DNA of 64,000 bases from an uncultured Chloroflexota bacterium (GTDB taxonomy: Bacteria > Chloroflexota > Dehalococcoidia > CAUJGQ01). The stretch covers positions 47,655 to 111,654 of the forward strand of contig CALFMN010000244.1 in NCBI GenBank assembly GCA_937879875.1. Reading direction: 5' to 3'. Below are positions 28,911 to 37,022 of this stretch, piece by piece. The notes under the pieces were generated by a model that searched no databases, was not told the origin of the DNA, and saw nothing but the letters and a program-made list of their open reading frames with translations. A program made the position numbers and the translations under genes. Within the stretch, counting starts at the first letter, position 1. Each line of letters starts with the position of its first letter.

Positions 28911-29930
28911 TCAGCCGCCGTCCGGCCTGGTCGCCGCCATGCGAGCCGCCAGCGTGATCGCCGCGATCATGTTGGCCGGGTTGGCAACGCCCTTGCCGGC
29001 GATGTCGAACGCCGTGCCATGGTCCGGCGAGGTACGGATGATCGGCAGGCCGAGCGTCACGTTGACGGCGCTGTCGAATTCGATCAACTTGATCGGGATA
29101 TGGCCCTGGTCGTGGTACATCGCCACCACGGCGTCGAATTCGCCCGCGGCCGCGCGCCGGAAAATGGTGTCGGCCGGGTAGGGACCGGAGATCGTGCATT
29201 CGTCGCTCTCTGCCTGAGTACGGGCGATCGCCGGCTCGATCACCTCCAGTTCCTCGGAGCCGAACAGACCGCCTTCGCCGGCATGCGGATTCAGCCCCGC
29301 GACCGCGATTCGTGGCTTCGGGAAGCCGAGTCGCCGCAGTCCGCCGATCGTCAACGCGAAGACGTGCCTGAGGCGTTCCGGACTCGGCGGTTGCGCGGCA
29401 TCGCGAAGCGCACGATGCCCGGTTACATGGCTGACCCGCAGACGCTCGCCCGCCAGCAGCATGCAGACGCCAGACGCGCCGGTGCGCACGGCAAGCAACT
29501 CCGTGTGGCCGTCGTAGGCGTAGCCGGCGAGGCGCATCGCCTCCTTGTTCAGCGGCGCGGTCACGATCGCGCCGACACGGCCGGCCACGGCCAGATCGCA
29601 TGCCGTCTCAACCGCGCGCACCGCCGCATCGCCCGCGTCCGCGGACAGCACGCCAAAAGGCGGCGGCGCAGCGCAGCGACAGGGCACGTCGAGAATCGCG
29701 ACAGAATCAGAGCGTGAAGCGTCGTCCAGCTTTCCAGTTGCGATTATGTCGAGTGCCCATTCGAAGCCGCAGAGGTCGAGCGCGCGGCGAACCACGCCCG
29801 CGTCGCCGACCAACAGCGGCCGGCAACACGCCCGCACGGCAGGATCAGCCAACGCCTTGAGCGCCACCTCGGCGCCGATGCCGGCCGGGTCCCCGACGGT
29901 GATCGCCAGCAGCGGCAATGAGCCCTTCAT
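28911..29930 (-). CDS. PdxA-family 4-hydroxythreonine-4-phosphate dehydrogenase (PdxA2-like)
   Basis: A 339-residue PdxA-fold protein: ITVGDPAGIGAEVALKAL at the N-terminus, AIVTAPLNKEAMRLAG and YDGHTELLA, then VAGLNPHAGEGGLFG and VAMYHDQGHIPIKL, and RTSPDHGTAFDIAGKG. The metal-binding His residues of the family lie in these motifs. It follows a DUF1537 sugar-acid kinase after only 3 nt. This pairing is known for PdxA2 plus DtnK/OtnK-type enzymes in four-carbon sugar-acid catabolism, so the role is probably oxidative decarboxylation of a phosphorylated threonate or erythronate rather than PLP synthesis. Confidence 0.88.
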   Translation of the reverse strand: MKGSLPLLAITVGDPAGIGAEVALKALADPAVRACCRPLLVGDAGVVRRALDLCGFEWALDIIATGKLDDASRSDSVAILDVPCRCAAPPPFGVLSADAGDAAVRAVETACDLAVAGRVGAIVTAPLNKEAMRLAGYAYDGHTELLAVRTGASGVCMLLAGERLRVSHVTGHRALRDAAQPPSPERLRHVFALTIGGLRRLGFPKPRIAVAGLNPHAGEGGLFGSEELEVIEPAIARTQAESDECTISGPYPADTIFRRAAAGEFDAVVAMYHDQGHIPIKLIEFDSAVNVTLGLPIIRTSPDHGTAFDIAGKGVANPANMIAAITLAARMAATRPDGG

Positions 29931-29933
29931 GCC

Positions 29934-31271
29934 CTACTCCTCGACGGCGAGCGCGGGCGCGAATCCCGGACTCGCCGCGCCGCGCAGGTACGAGACGATG
30001 CGCAGCAGGCCATCCTCGGCGCCGTGGGCGCCGCTCTTGGTGACGATCGGCAGTCCGCCGCCAGGGCCGCCGTACAGCCGCCCGAGCGGCGCGCCCGGGA
30101 AGACCTGATCCAGCAACTCGATGCGCTCCACAGCAAGGCGATCGCACAGCGCAGCCGCGACATCGCCGCCGGAGACCACGAGCGCCTGCACCAGTGGCTC
30201 GCCGTCGTCCGCGATCTTCCTCAGCAGCAGCGCCGCAAGCGCCGTCAGCGCCCGCGCCATCGCTTCGGCCGCCGTGGCGCCCATCGCCCCGACAACGCCG
30301 TTCAAAGGCGGCGGCCGTACGATCGCAAAGCCATCGAGCAGCAGCGCGGCCTCAAGCCGGCGAGCGATCTCGCCGGCCGCCGCCCCTGGTCCGGCATCGC
30401 CCTCCAGCGTTACGACGCACGCGCCCGCGCTTGCGGCGCGATCGATCTGCGCCAGAGCGAGCGCGTGCGGACTGCCGATCACGGCAAGCACCCGCAGTCC
30501 GCCTGGGAGCAGACGGCGGCTCGCGCCAGCAGCCGAACGAGGCAGCAGGCCGCTCAGCTCGCCCGCCAGGCCGGCTGAGCCGGAGACCGCGTGCAGCAAT
30601 CCCGCGTCGAGCACGGCCTGAGCGATGGCCGTGAGGTCGGACTGCATCTCTGCGTCGGCCAGGGCGATGCCAGACGCCAGCACGGGCAGGCGCTCCGCCA
30701 GTTCGCGCCTGCCCGCGCGAACCACGGCGAGGGGCAGAGCTGCAACCGACAGCTTGCATTGAGCGCGCAGCAACGCCGGAACAGAGGACTCGATCGCCGG
30801 CGTGCGGAGGTCGGCGGCGACGGCACTCTGCGCGAGCGGTACGCCGTCTACGAACAGCATGCCGTCTCGTACGATGCGTCGCGATGGCAAGAAGGCGGGC
30901 GTCATCAGGACGGCGGCCGCGCCGGTGGTGGTGCGATAGGCCGCCAGTTCGGCGCCGGGGTTGCCGCGCAGCGCCGAATCGACCTTCTGGAAGAGCAGGC
31001 GCGGCCGCAAAGCCAGCGCGGCCCGGTGTGCACGGCGTACTCGTTTTGCCGCTTCGGCCGGAGTCAGGTGGCGTGACTCGGTGGAAATACCGATCGCCAG
31101 GTCGCCCGCCGGCAGCTTGCGCCCGGCCATTGCCTGCTCAAAGCGGCGCAGCGAAGGAAAGACCAGCACATGATCGGTGCCACGCAGGAATTGCACGACG
31201 GTGTCTGCCGCGCCGGTCAGGTCGTCGGCGACGACGATGTCGCTCGTCACGGCCTTCAGACCGGCGGCCAC
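29934..31271 (-). CDS. Four-carbon acid sugar kinase (DUF1537/DtnK-OtnK family)
   Basis: A 445-residue protein. The N-terminal domain carries IVVADDLTGAADT; it continues FQKVDSALRGNPGAEL and PAFLPSRRIVRDG. The C-terminal domain has ALVVSGGDVAAALCDRL and ends near GGLPIVTKSGAHGAEDGLLRI. It phosphorylates C4 sugar acids such as threonate or erythronate. GTG 31271 overlaps the upstream gene by 16 nt; GTG 31250, just after that gene's stop, is an alternative start. The substrate assignment rests on the adjacent PdxA-like gene. Confidence 0.9.
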   Translation of the reverse strand: MAAGLKAVTSDIVVADDLTGAADTVVQFLRGTDHVLVFPSLRRFEQAMAGRKLPAGDLAIGISTESRHLTPAEAAKRVRRAHRAALALRPRLLFQKVDSALRGNPGAELAAYRTTTGAAAVLMTPAFLPSRRIVRDGMLFVDGVPLAQSAVAADLRTPAIESSVPALLRAQCKLSVAALPLAVVRAGRRELAERLPVLASGIALADAEMQSDLTAIAQAVLDAGLLHAVSGSAGLAGELSGLLPRSAAGASRRLLPGGLRVLAVIGSPHALALAQIDRAASAGACVVTLEGDAGPGAAAGEIARRLEAALLLDGFAIVRPPPLNGVVGAMGATAAEAMARALTALAALLLRKIADDGEPLVQALVVSGGDVAAALCDRLAVERIELLDQVFPGAPLGRLYGGPGGGLPIVTKSGAHGAEDGLLRIVSYLRGAASPGFAPALAVEE

Positions 31272-32017
31272 GGTACGGGGCGGCGATAGCCGGAGTCGGG
31301 GAAGCGCCGCTCACGCAGCACCCGGTCGAGGCGTTGACGCAGGGCGCCGATCTCCTGTCGGCTCAGCAGTTCGCGCAGTTGCGCAAGGGCGGCGCCGTCC
31401 CGTTCGAGCAGGTCGCGCAGCCGCTCCAATTCATGCAGCAGCGGCGCGGGCGCGGGATCGCCGGCGTAGTCCCAGATCACCGTGCGCAGCTTGAGCTCAT
31501 GATGAAAGGTCAGGCCGTGGTCGATGCCCCAGATGCGGCCATCGACGCCGAGCAGACAGTGGCCGCCCTTACGGTCGCCGTTGTTGGCCACCACGTCGAA
31601 CAGCGCCATGCGCTGCAGTTCCGCCTGGCGCGACTCCCGCAGATTGAAGAAGGTGATGCGCGGATTGTGCTCGATGAAGAGCTGGGCGCTGCCCACGCCG
31701 TGCGGACCGTCACGCACGATCGTCGGCGGAACGATCTCCCAGCCAAGGAGCTGACTCAGCACGTAGGCCGCCGCCTCGCGCTTGTACAGCGAGCCGCCGG
31801 GATAGTCCCACAGCGGCGCCTCGCCGCGCTTCGGCTTGTAGACCGCGAGCCCTTTCCCCGCCGCGCCCGCGTCGAGCTGGAGCACGAAGGCGTAGTTCGA
31901 ACCGCTGGGAATCAACTCGCAGCCCTCGATCTCGGCGTCGCGTAACACGTCGAGAATGTCTGGCCGGTCCGGGCACCAGTTCTTGCCCGCCCAGGCGTCT
32001 GACTCGCCTGCTGCCAT
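31256..32017 (-). CDS. SCO1664-family protein
   Basis: A 253-residue protein with the SCO1664 pattern: GSNYAFVLQLDAGAAGKGLAVYKPKRGEAPLWDYPGGSLYKREAAAYVLSQLLGWEIVPPTIVRDGPHGVGSAQLFI. A kinase-like core follows (FDVVANNGDRKGGHCLLGVDGRIWGIDHGLTFHHELKLRTVIWDYAG), with N-x-D-R-K-G-G-H and I-D-H-G resembling the catalytic and metal loops of PI3/4-kinase-type folds. In actinobacteria it accompanies a phosphoglycerate mutase and DUF3090; here it heads a sugar-acid operon instead. Start 32017 (MAAGES) is preferred to an upstream GTG. Confidence 0.88.
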   Translation of the reverse strand: MAAGESDAWAGKNWCPDRPDILDVLRDAEIEGCELIPSGSNYAFVLQLDAGAAGKGLAVYKPKRGEAPLWDYPGGSLYKREAAAYVLSQLLGWEIVPPTIVRDGPHGVGSAQLFIEHNPRITFFNLRESRQAELQRMALFDVVANNGDRKGGHCLLGVDGRIWGIDHGLTFHHELKLRTVIWDYAGDPAPAPLLHELERLRDLLERDGAALAQLRELLSRQEIGALRQRLDRVLRERRFPDSGYRRPVPWPPV

Positions 32018-32130
32018 CCCGTTCGTCTCACCGTGGGCTGTGCGGTTGCCCCGCACCGCCAGTATACTGCGGCCCAGCGCCTGGCCGGCCGACTTCGTTG
32101 GAGCGCGGCGCCAGAGGGAGTGTCGTTGGC

Positions 32131-33033
32131 ATGGCGATCAGCTTCGGCGTGCTCGCGGGCCACGGCGGCGATTGGCTGGGCGACGCGGAGTTGGCCGAAG
32201 CGCTGGGCTTCGACTCCGTCTGGGTAGGAGATCACGTGCTCTGGCACGCATCCGCTCCCGATCCCGCGGTCATGCTCGGCGCGCTCGCCGCGCGCACCAG
32301 CCGCGTGCGCATCGGCAGCGGTGTCATGCTCGCGGCGCTGCGCCCGCCGCTCGTCGTGGCAAAGCAGGCGGCAACGCTGGATCTGCTTTCCGGCGGGCGC
32401 TTCGTGCTCGGCGTGGGCATCGGCGGAGAGAACCCGGCCGAATTCGAGGCCGTCGGCGTAGACGTGCGCGAACGCGGCGGCCGGCTGGACGAGACGCTGG
32501 CGATTTGCCGCGCTCTGTTCTCGCAGCCGGAGGTCAACTTTGACGGCCGGTTTTATCGGCTGCGCGGCGTACGCTTTGATCTGCCGCCGGCCACGCCCGG
32601 CGGTCCGCCGATCTGGGTGGGCGGCCGCGCGCCCGAAGCATTGCGCCGCGCCGGCCGCCTGGGCGACGGCTGGCTCGCCTTCGCCGTCACGCCAGAGCGC
32701 TTCGCCGACGGCTGGCGCAGCGTGTGCGAGCAGGCCGAGCGGGCCCGGCGCGACCCCTCAGAGCTGACGCCGGCTGTGCAGCTCTGGTGTAGGTTCGACG
32801 AGGACCGCGCCGCGGCTGGCGCGGCGATTGCGCCAGCGATCGAGGCGTTCTACCGCCTGCCGTACGCGCGCTTCGCGCCCTACTGCATCGCAGGCGACGG
32901 GGACGACTGGCGGCGCGGTCTGCAGGCGTTCGCGGATGCGGGCGTGCGCCACGTCAACCTGATTCCGGCCGGAGGCGATACGGCGGTGCAACTGGTCCAA
33001 ATCGCCGAGAACATACTCCCAGCCTTCGCCTGA
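32131..33033 (+). CDS. LLM-class F420-dependent oxidoreductase
   Basis: A 300-residue luciferase-like monooxygenase-fold protein. Landmarks: AEALGFDSVWVGDHVLW near the N-terminus, RVRIGSGVMLAALRPPLVVAKQAATLDLLSGGRFVLGVGIGGENPAEFEAVGVD, and GGPPIWVGGRAPEALRRAGRLGDGW. The closest groups use F420 rather than FMN, which also fits the lineage. Substrate unknown. ATG 32131 follows GGGAG. It is divergent from SCO1664; a palindromic AGTATACT at 32061-32068 could serve as -10 in either direction. Confidence 0.9.
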   Translation: MAISFGVLAGHGGDWLGDAELAEALGFDSVWVGDHVLWHASAPDPAVMLGALAARTSRVRIGSGVMLAALRPPLVVAKQAATLDLLSGGRFVLGVGIGGENPAEFEAVGVDVRERGGRLDETLAICRALFSQPEVNFDGRFYRLRGVRFDLPPATPGGPPIWVGGRAPEALRRAGRLGDGWLAFAVTPERFADGWRSVCEQAERARRDPSELTPAVQLWCRFDEDRAAAGAAIAPAIEAFYRLPYARFAPYCIAGDGDDWRRGLQAFADAGVRHVNLIPAGGDTAVQLVQIAENILPAFA

Positions 33034-33052
33034 GCCGTGCCGCCGGGCGGGG

Positions 33053-33457
33053 CTATTTGAAGGGGATCCAGGTGCGCTTGCGGCTGCGGAAGGGCGGCTT
33101 CGTCTCGCGCGCCTTCTGTACCGCGCCCGCGATCTGTGCGACGCCGCCGGTCGAGTTCGGCGCGCCTGGGAACGAGGCGGTACGCTCCTGCACCCGCTCG
33201 GCAAGTGAGCGGGCGCGATCGAGCGCTGGCACGGCCTTGTCGCGCGTGAGCCGGTGCAGCGCCTTCATCCCCTTGCGGCCGAAGATGTAGATCGCCAACA
33301 GGATGCCGAACAGGATCAGGCCGAGCAGGATATACATCACGCCGGCGATCACCGTCCAGAGATCGGCCCACCAGCCAACGCTGCCGGTGCCGCGATCGGC
33401 GAGCCGGACGGCGCCCGTCACAACCGGCGCAGCGCTCGCCCAGAGCAGGATGCTCAT
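33053..33457 (-). CDS. Small membrane protein with basic cytosolic tail
   Basis: A 134-residue protein: an N-terminal hydrophobic stretch (ILLWASAAPVVTGAV) and a strong membrane helix (WWADLWTVIAGVMYILLGLILFGILLAIYIFG). A mostly helical, Arg/Lys-rich tail ends RSRKRTWIPFK. Function unknown. It converges with the F420-type gene. High-GC codon positions and a clear membrane segment support coding. Confidence 0.65.
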   Translation of the reverse strand: MSILLWASAAPVVTGAVRLADRGTGSVGWWADLWTVIAGVMYILLGLILFGILLAIYIFGRKGMKALHRLTRDKAVPALDRARSLAERVQERTASFPGAPNSTGGVAQIAGAVQKARETKPPFRSRKRTWIPFK

Positions 33458-33599
33458 CGTTTCCCTCCGGCGCGGACGTTCCGCCGCCTACTCCTTCCGG
33501 CCGCATAAGCCGATTCTATACAATCACGTGACTCTTCCAATCATGGCTATCCCTCGCCGGGTGTACGATGAAGGAAATCCGTGAAGGAGTTCACAGACG

Positions 33600-35150
33600 A
33601 TGGTCGCCCGACTGGTAGCGCCAGCGTACGAGATAAACGCGAAAACGATCGTCCGCAATCCGTCGCAGCGCGATTTGCATCGCTTCACCGCGGCGATGCC
33701 CAATGCGCGCCGCACCGAGTTCGGCAACCTGAACGTGCAGGCCCGCGTCGACGCGCGCTCGAAAGCAAGTACCTACATCATCTCGGACCATCCGGAAGCG
33801 CACTCGGATCAGACGATAACCAGGGCCGAAGGCCGGCGTATCGCCGAGTATCAGGACGTCTACATCGCCGAACAAGATATGCTGGTGATCGACGGCTGGA
33901 TCGGCAACGATCCGCAGTTCCGTGTCGCGGCGCGGCTCGTGATCGAGAAGGTCAACGCCAACATCGCCGGCATGCAGCAATATTTGTACTACACCGATGA
34001 TCTGCCGTCTGAGCCGCAGCTTACGATTATCTACACGCCGAACTTGAAGGCGCCCGGCTACCCCGACGACCGCCTGATCGCCGTCGATCTGGAAGCCGGC
34101 GTGACGCGTGTGCTCAACTCCGACTACTTCGGCGAGTCGAAGAAGGGCGGCCTGCGCATGTGGAACAAGATCGTGCAGGACCGCGGCGGCCTGGCGCTGC
34201 ACGCCGGCTGCAAGGTCATCCCCGTCGGCGATCAGGAGAAAGTGATGCTGATCGTCGGCCTCTCGGGCACGGGCAAGACGACCACGACCTTCACAAAACA
34301 GAACGGCTCGAAGCCTGTGCAGGACGACTTTGTTGCCTTGATGCCCGGCGGCCGGGTCTATGCGACGGAGAACGGCTGCTTCGCCAAGACCTTCGCCCTC
34401 GATCCGAAGTTCGAACCGGCGATCTACGGCGCGGTGACCAAAGAAAACGCGTATTTGGAGAACGTCTCGCTGAACGCGGCCGGCAAGGTCGACTTCTTCG
34501 ACACCTCGTACACACAAAACGGCCGCGCCGTGTTCCCGATGGCGAGCATCGACGCCTACGACCCGGCGCAACTTGGCACCGTCGACTATTTCCTCATCCT
34601 CAACCGCAACGACAACATCATCCCCGCCGTGGCGAAGCTGTCGCGGGCACAGGCCGCCGCCTACTTCATGCTGGGCGAAACGCAGGGCACCAGCGCGGGC
34701 GGCAAGGAGGAGATGGGTAAGGCGCTGCGCGTACCCGGAACCAACCCGTTCTTCCCGCTGCTGCACGCGATGCAGGGCAACCGCTTTTTGGAGCTGCTAG
34801 AGTCGCATCCGATCGAGGTCTTTCTGCTCAATACCGGCTGGGTCGGCGGCGGCGACGGCGACCCGCACGCGAAGAAGGTCAAGATTCCTCACTCCTCCGC
34901 CGTCGTCAAGGCGATCGCCGAGGGCACGATCACTTGGCAGCAAGACCCCGACTTCGGCTACCAGATCGCCGCTACGCTGCCGGGCATCGTCCCTGAGGAT
35001 GCCGACCTCCTGCAGCCGCGGCTGAAGTACGAGCGCGAGGGGCGGCTGGCCGAATATAACCAGATTGTGGCGAAGCTGAAGCGCGAGCGCGCCGCGGCGC
35101 TCGGCAAGTACGCGGGCCTCGTCGAGGAGATCGTCGCTGCCATCAACTAA
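33600..35150 (+). CDS. pckA: ATP-dependent phosphoenolpyruvate carboxykinase
   Basis: A 516-residue ATP-type PEPCK. Substrate-site segment SDYFGESKKGGLRMWN (174-189), P-loop GLSGTGKTT (220-228) and the kinase-2-like QDDFVALM are intact, with the AENGCFAKTFALD-type metal region as ATENGCFAKTF. It converts oxaloacetate plus ATP to PEP, CO2 and ADP in the cytosol, the first committed step of gluconeogenesis. Class I aldolase and GlpX elsewhere in the window complete that route. GGAG lies 12 nt upstream of ATG 33600. It is followed by two inverted repeats, one a strong terminator. Confidence 0.97.
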   Translation: MVARLVAPAYEINAKTIVRNPSQRDLHRFTAAMPNARRTEFGNLNVQARVDARSKASTYIISDHPEAHSDQTITRAEGRRIAEYQDVYIAEQDMLVIDGWIGNDPQFRVAARLVIEKVNANIAGMQQYLYYTDDLPSEPQLTIIYTPNLKAPGYPDDRLIAVDLEAGVTRVLNSDYFGESKKGGLRMWNKIVQDRGGLALHAGCKVIPVGDQEKVMLIVGLSGTGKTTTTFTKQNGSKPVQDDFVALMPGGRVYATENGCFAKTFALDPKFEPAIYGAVTKENAYLENVSLNAAGKVDFFDTSYTQNGRAVFPMASIDAYDPAQLGTVDYFLILNRNDNIIPAVAKLSRAQAAAYFMLGETQGTSAGGKEEMGKALRVPGTNPFFPLLHAMQGNRFLELLESHPIEVFLLNTGWVGGGDGDPHAKKVKIPHSSAVVKAIAEGTITWQQDPDFGYQIAATLPGIVPEDADLLQPRLKYEREGRLAEYNQIVAKLKRERAAALGKYAGLVEEIVAAIN

Positions 35151-35153
35151 CAG

Positions 35154-35225
35154 ATGGTTTCAAAACCGGCTCGCGGTCCCGTTCCTATGCATGCAACGGC
35201 GGCTGACCGGCGGTTTTGAAACCAT
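35154..35225 (+). repeat. 15-bp inverted repeat downstream of pckA
   Basis: ATGGTTTCAAAACCG (35154-35168) is perfectly complementary to CGGTTTTGAAACCAT (35211-35225), with 42 nt between, beginning 3 nt after the pckA stop. The arms are AT-rich compared with the surroundings and contain the 7-bp core TTTCAAA. It could be a 3' stabilising structure, an attenuator, or the footprint of a mobile element. Confidence 0.7.
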
Positions 35226-35261
35226 GTTTCATGTTTAAGGACCGCCGAGTCCTCCTGGGCG

Positions 35262-35298
35262 GCAACTCCCGCCGGCGCCGGCGGGAGTTGCTTTGTCT
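35262..35298 (+). terminator. Intrinsic terminator of pckA
   Basis: A perfect 30-nt palindrome (35262-35291, arm GCAACTCCCGCCGGC) followed by TTTGTCTT. Position between pckA and mnmE, and the T-rich tail, fit a Rho-independent terminator on the plus strand. Confidence 0.85.
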
Positions 35299-35404
35299 TC
35301 GGCGATCCATGGTTTCCGCGGAGAGCCAATCTGCCGGCTGCGAGTCCCGCTCCGGTAAACTAGGTGTGGCATGGCACGACTCGGCGGGGAGGCGCCCATC
35401 CGGG

Positions 35405-36751
35405 ATGCGTTCCGACACGATTGCGGCGATCGCTACGGCGCCCGGCGAGGGCGCGGTCGGCATCCTGCGCCTCAGCGGACCCGATGCCAAAGCGGTGGCC
35501 GGCCGCATCATGCGCGGCCGCCTGCGCGACCGGCGCGCGCGTTTCGCTCGCTTCCGTGAGCCGGATACCGGCCGGCTGCTGGACGAAGGGATCGCGCTGC
35601 TGATGCGCGCGCCGCGGTCGTACACCGGTGAGGACGTGGTCGAGCTGCACGGCCATGGCGGCGGGCGCGTGCTGCGGCGGCTGTTCGAAGCGACGTTGGC
35701 CGCCGGCGCCCGACCTGCCGAGCCGGGTGAGTTCACGCTGCGCGCCTTCTTGAACGGCCGGCTCGATCTGACGCAGGCGGAAGCCGTGCTCGCGCTGGTG
35801 CAGGCTCGAACCGACGGCGCCGCCGACCTCGCGCTCGCCGGGCTCCAGGGCAAGCTGCGTGAACCGCTCAGAGCAGCACGCGCCGCCGCGATGGAACTGC
35901 TCGCCTATCTCAGCGCCCGCGCCGACTTCCCCGATGAGGACGTGCCTCTGCGCGACATTGGCCCGGCGCTCGCGTCCTTGAGCGAACAACTCGACCAGCT
36001 GGTTGCGGACGCCGAGTTCGGCATATTGCAGCGCGAGGGTGTGCGCATCGCCATTGTCGGCCGGCCGAACGCGGGCAAATCCAGCCTGCTCAACCGGCTG
36101 CTGCGGCACGATCGCGCGATCGTCACACCGGTCCCAGGCACGACGCGCGACACGATCGAGGAGACGGCGAACCTGCGCGGCCTGCCGGTCGTCCTTACGG
36201 ATACTGCCGGCATCCGCGAGGCCGTCGATGCCGTCGAACGGTTCGGCGTCGAGCGCTCGCGCGCCGCCGCCGCCGCCAGCGATCTGCTGCTCGTGGTCAT
36301 CGACGCGAGCGAGCCGCTGACCGCCGACGATCAGACATTGCTGGCGATGTCGGCAGGCGCGCCCTGCGTCGCGGCGCTGAACAAGTGCGACCTCGGCGCC
36401 GTCGTTGCGCCGGATGCGCTGGCAGCGGCGGGCATCTGCGCCATCCGCACATCAGCGCTGACGGGAGCGGGCCTCGATCTGCTGGAGGAAATGCTGTTCG
36501 AAGCGGCGACTGCACGGCGGCGACCGCCAGCGGCCGGCGCTGCTCTTTCGACCGTGCGCCAGCGCGACGCGGCGTTGCGGGCTGCGGCGAGCGTGCGCGC
36601 CGCCTACGCCGGGTTCGCGTCAAACGCGCCGGAAGACCTGCTGAGCGTGGACCTCTCTGCGGCGGTGCGAGCGTTGGGCGAGCTTACCGGCGAGGATGCC
36701 ACGGAGGATCTGCTCGACACGATCTTCTCGCGCTTTTGCATCGGCAAGTAG
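35405..36751 (+). CDS. mnmE: tRNA modification GTPase MnmE
   Basis: A 448-residue MnmE (TrmE). N-terminal folate-binding domain (MRSDTIAAIATAPGEGAVGILRLSG), helical domain, and inserted G domain with G1 GRPNAGKSS (219-227), G3 DTAG (266-269), G4 NKCD (326-329). The C-terminus is FCIGK, carrying the essential Cys. With MnmG it makes 5-carboxymethylaminomethyl-uridine at tRNA wobble positions; mnmG is not in the window. ATG 35405 gives the canonical start; a longer in-frame start at 35216 would run through the pckA terminator. Confidence 0.97.
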   Translation: MRSDTIAAIATAPGEGAVGILRLSGPDAKAVAGRIMRGRLRDRRARFARFREPDTGRLLDEGIALLMRAPRSYTGEDVVELHGHGGGRVLRRLFEATLAAGARPAEPGEFTLRAFLNGRLDLTQAEAVLALVQARTDGAADLALAGLQGKLREPLRAARAAAMELLAYLSARADFPDEDVPLRDIGPALASLSEQLDQLVADAEFGILQREGVRIAIVGRPNAGKSSLLNRLLRHDRAIVTPVPGTTRDTIEETANLRGLPVVLTDTAGIREAVDAVERFGVERSRAAAAASDLLLVVIDASEPLTADDQTLLAMSAGAPCVAALNKCDLGAVVAPDALAAAGICAIRTSALTGAGLDLLEEMLFEAATARRRPPAAGAALSTVRQRDAALRAAASVRAAYAGFASNAPEDLLSVDLSAAVRALGELTGEDATEDLLDTIFSRFCIGK

Positions 36752-36775
36752 GGCCACCGTCCGTCCACACGCGGC

Positions 36776-36857
36776 GCGCCTAACCCTGACTTCCCTGGCG
36801 GGAAGTCTGTCCCTGGGAAGGGACAGATATCGCTTCAGCGATGTCAGGGTTAGGTGC
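36776..36857. repeat. Family 1 palindromic element, short copy (internal-deletion derivative)
   Basis: CTAACCCTGAC (36780-36790) pairs with GTCAGGGTTAG (36843-36853). Between them lie three hairpins: GACTTCCC-TGGC-GGGAAGTC (36788-36807), CTGTCCC/GGGACAG (36807-36826) and GATATCGC-TTCA-GCGATGTC (36826-36845). Compared with the long copies at 48050, 52261 and 56663 it lacks the central 130-150 bp. It sits in the 271-bp gap between mnmE and the HpaB-like gene; the rest of that gap shows no gene. Confidence 0.75.
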
Positions 36858-37022
36858 CCCGCGCTCGGCAATGCATGCGGGAACGCTCACCGGAGCTGCC
36901 GCGCGGATCACGCTCGCTTGACCCTCCGGATCGCGTGGGCGATCATGGCCGCATCGGCGCGGTGTCCTGAGCAGCGCCCGGCGTCGCGCCCAGAGTCGCA
37001 TCGATCGCGAGGAGCTGAGCCG

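Noticed and set aside
32061..32068. Palindromic AGTATACT as a shared bidirectional -10 for SCO1664 and the F420-type gene
   Set aside because: No -35 at 16-18 nt on either strand, so it is only noted, not annotated as a promoter.
36696..37022. 109-codon N-terminal extension of the HpaB-like frame
   Set aside because: It overlaps the mnmE 3' end and the family 1 element; GTG 37023 with GGAG gives the family-typical start.
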